The notes under the pieces were generated by a model. The model was not told the DNA's origin. It did no database searches and was given only the letters and a program-made list of their open reading frames with translations. From CAZEAC01 sp964510065 (GTDB lineage: Bacteria > Bdellovibrionota_C > UBA2361 > CAIXSY01), in contig CAZEAC010000065.1 in assembly GCA_964510065.1 (NCBI GenBank), positions 1 through 24,795 of the forward strand: a stretch of 24,795 nt of DNA, given 5' to 3'. The translations under genes and the position numbers were made by a program. Below are positions 23,356-24,795 of this stretch, piece by piece. How positions within the stretch are numbered: position 1 is the stretch's first letter; each line of letters begins with the position of its first letter.

Positions 23356-23384
23356 ATTGTACCAAAGCCTTGATTTCTAAACAA
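23356..23384 (-). promoter_or_regulatory. extended -10 promoter for the 998-residue gene
   Basis: On the minus strand TTGTTT (23379-23384) and TGG-TACAAT (-10 at 23356-23361) are spaced 17 bases apart. The -10 matches 5 of 6 and has the TGn extension. The start would fall about 10 bases before the ATG at 23338, leaving no room for a normal ribosome site, so the message may be nearly leaderless. Confidence 0.5.
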
Positions 23385-23481
23385 AAAAACTGTCAGTGCG
23401 GCAGCGAATAAAAAATTCAATTGAGTCCAGACCTTAGATGCGTTATTCGGTGCAAATACTGAGTTCTTTTAGGAAAGGCAC

Positions 23482-24795
23482 ATGAGCAAAGATTTATTCG
23501 GCACCCAACCTCCACGACCACCCGGCATGCCACCCTCCTTTTTAGTTTTTCCGCCAGTCCAGATTCTCGCCAATACACCCTTTGTCCCTGAACATTGGCG
23601 TTCTATTAGTACAAGCGGACTTGCGACGACACTTCGCCATCCGCAACTTGATGACAGAGGCAAGTTGCTTGATTCGGTGGACATCCGAATCGAACCATTT
23701 GGCATCGAAAACGCATCGCGAGAAGATGTCGCGCGAATATTAAAGCTAGAGCAAGATTCCTGGTTCCACAGCCACGGAGTAACCCAGGATCCGACACGAG
23801 CGCTCGAGCGCATTATTGGCAGCTCTCGTTCTGACCCAAATCCGATAATCGTGCTTCGCCGCGCGGGACAAATCGAAGCCGCTATTGTGATGAGTTTTGT
23901 AAAGATTGATGAGCGTAGCGATCCGCGCATACTTTGTAAATATGGCGGAATTGAGCTCACTCATGACCCACGCGGAAATGTGATCGTCGACTTTTCGGTT
24001 TTCACCAATTCTGACCAGGCTGTGCGCAATCTCAAACTATTTGATATTGCGGCCAAGGCTACGGTTGCTCTTGGTCAGCGGCTCGGCAAAGATCATGTCG
24101 TGGCATATTCACGCGGCGAGCTGCTCGGGAATCATCTACTTTTCAATCCGAAGTTTAAGGCCGAGCGCTATCAGGTTGATCCGCCAAGGTCGCTTCCTGA
24201 CAAAGTACTTATACATGTCCATTTCAGCAGGAAGTATCGTGAGCCTACTCTCGGAAGTCTCGCTGAATTCTTCGGTTTTAATATAGGCGACGAGGGACTT
24301 AACGCCGCGCGCGAAGTGATTACGAGACGAATGGGCAAATGCCCCGACGATCAGTTTCTCCGCGAGTATTTTAATTTAAGCGCATGGCGTAATTCGCCGA
24401 TTGCACTCTCCAGCATCGAGGGCCGCCGCGCGTTGTGTTACTATTTTCGTGATCATTACTGCCATATCGGCGATCCGTTTCTCAAATCCACGCATCAGCG
24501 TCTTGGCGCGAAGTTTGTGGCCTTGATTCCAGGCTCTCGGCCAAACGATCCCTCGAGCCTCTTCTCCAACGTTCTCATGTGCTACACTATTCCCGAGCTG
24601 CCAGTGTCGATTAATCGCGACACGCTCTCGCTCAAGGGCCACCTATTAATGCCCGAAGTTCGCGGCGAGTTTGCAGATGGATCGGCGAGGATTATTGCAG
24701 CCCATCCCGGGCTCCCCGCGGAGAGCCCAGTGCAGCGCGCGAAATTCGAGAGACTTGTGCGAAACATCCGGCGGTTAATAAGACTCGCCGGGGCC
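23482..24795 (+). CDS. GNAT-acetyltransferase-like protein, 3' end beyond the window
   Basis: The frame is open from ATG 23482 to the right edge (438 codons, no stop). AGGAAAGG upstream supports the start. Residues 1-30 are Pro-rich. Residues 65-215 look like a GNAT fold: SVDIRIEPF, EDVARILKLEQDSWF, IIVLRRAGQIEAAIVMSF, VIVDFSVFT, then a helix and VVAYSRGELLGNHLLFNPKF. The acyl-CoA loop (Q/RxxGxG/A) is not clear, so activity is uncertain. Residues beyond 230 contain LIHVHFSRKY and a helical part, then a second alpha/beta part with LGAKFVALIPGSRPNDPSS; none is familiar. It is divergent from the 998-residue gene. FeeM-like N-acyltransferases are a looser alternative. Confidence 0.6.
   Translation, partial: MSKDLFGTQPPRPPGMPPSFLVFPPVQILANTPFVPEHWRSISTSGLATTLRHPQLDDRGKLLDSVDIRIEPFGIENASREDVARILKLEQDSWFHSHGVTQDPTRALERIIGSSRSDPNPIIVLRRAGQIEAAIVMSFVKIDERSDPRILCKYGGIELTHDPRGNVIVDFSVFTNSDQAVRNLKLFDIAAKATVALGQRLGKDHVVAYSRGELLGNHLLFNPKFKAERYQVDPPRSLPDKVLIHVHFSRKYREPTLGSLAEFFGFNIGDEGLNAAREVITRRMGKCPDDQFLREYFNLSAWRNSPIALSSIEGRRALCYYFRDHYCHIGDPFLKSTHQRLGAKFVALIPGSRPNDPSSLFSNVLMCYTIPELPVSINRDTLSLKGHLLMPEVRGEFADGSARIIAAHPGLPAESPVQRAKFERLVRNIRRLIRLAGA

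Overview
The window comes from a Gram-negative, motile bacterium. Two outer-membrane porins, a lipoprotein signal, several Sec signal peptides and a chemotaxis set (CheX-like phosphatase, CheY, Aer-like PAS protein, methyl-accepting receptor) support this. Base composition is moderate. I cannot name the lineage; an uncultured deltaproteobacterium-like or related group is a guess, based on the Aer/CheX content, fused aromatic-pathway enzymes and CTCTGTG-type intergenic palindromes. There is no phage, transposase, CRISPR array, tRNA or rRNA that I can see.

Layout. Bases 1-6297 (mostly +) hold the end of a beta-barrel porin, cheX, cheY, a small putative lipoprotein (-), an Aer-type PAS protein without a receptor signalling tip, a tiny secreted basic protein, an OprB-type porin and a chemoreceptor: a sensing and envelope region. 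Bases 6360-8582 hold an M28 metallopeptidase, an SGNH-hydrolase-like protein and a 3' remnant of a second M28 gene. Bases 8577-10570 hold an unrecognised protein (-), a structured non-coding stretch and a two-TM protein (+) ending at a clear terminator.

Bases 10655-17336 are one tightly packed minus-strand operon for aromatic amino acids. In transcription order it has a chorismate mutase/prephenate dehydratase/ACT/DAHP synthase fusion, aroB, an aroK-aroE fusion, aroD, aroC and a DUF1294 membrane protein. Together these cover every step from DAHP to chorismate except EPSP synthase (AroA), plus the two steps towards phenylpyruvate. The first pathway enzyme is joined to the phenylalanine branch and its ACT sensor.

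Bases 17411-20299 are bounded by two inverted copies of a palindromic repeat of about 130 bp. Between them lie a secreted protein with a structured leader (+), phosphoglycerate kinase (-) and, just upstream of pgk, a small protein resembling the C-terminal domain of eukaryotic FBXO31. Bases 20342-24795 hold a divergent pair: a 998-residue protein with a methyltransferase-like core and possible NUDIX-like parts (-), and a GNAT-like protein (+) that runs off the window. This pair is the best candidate here for an undescribed system.
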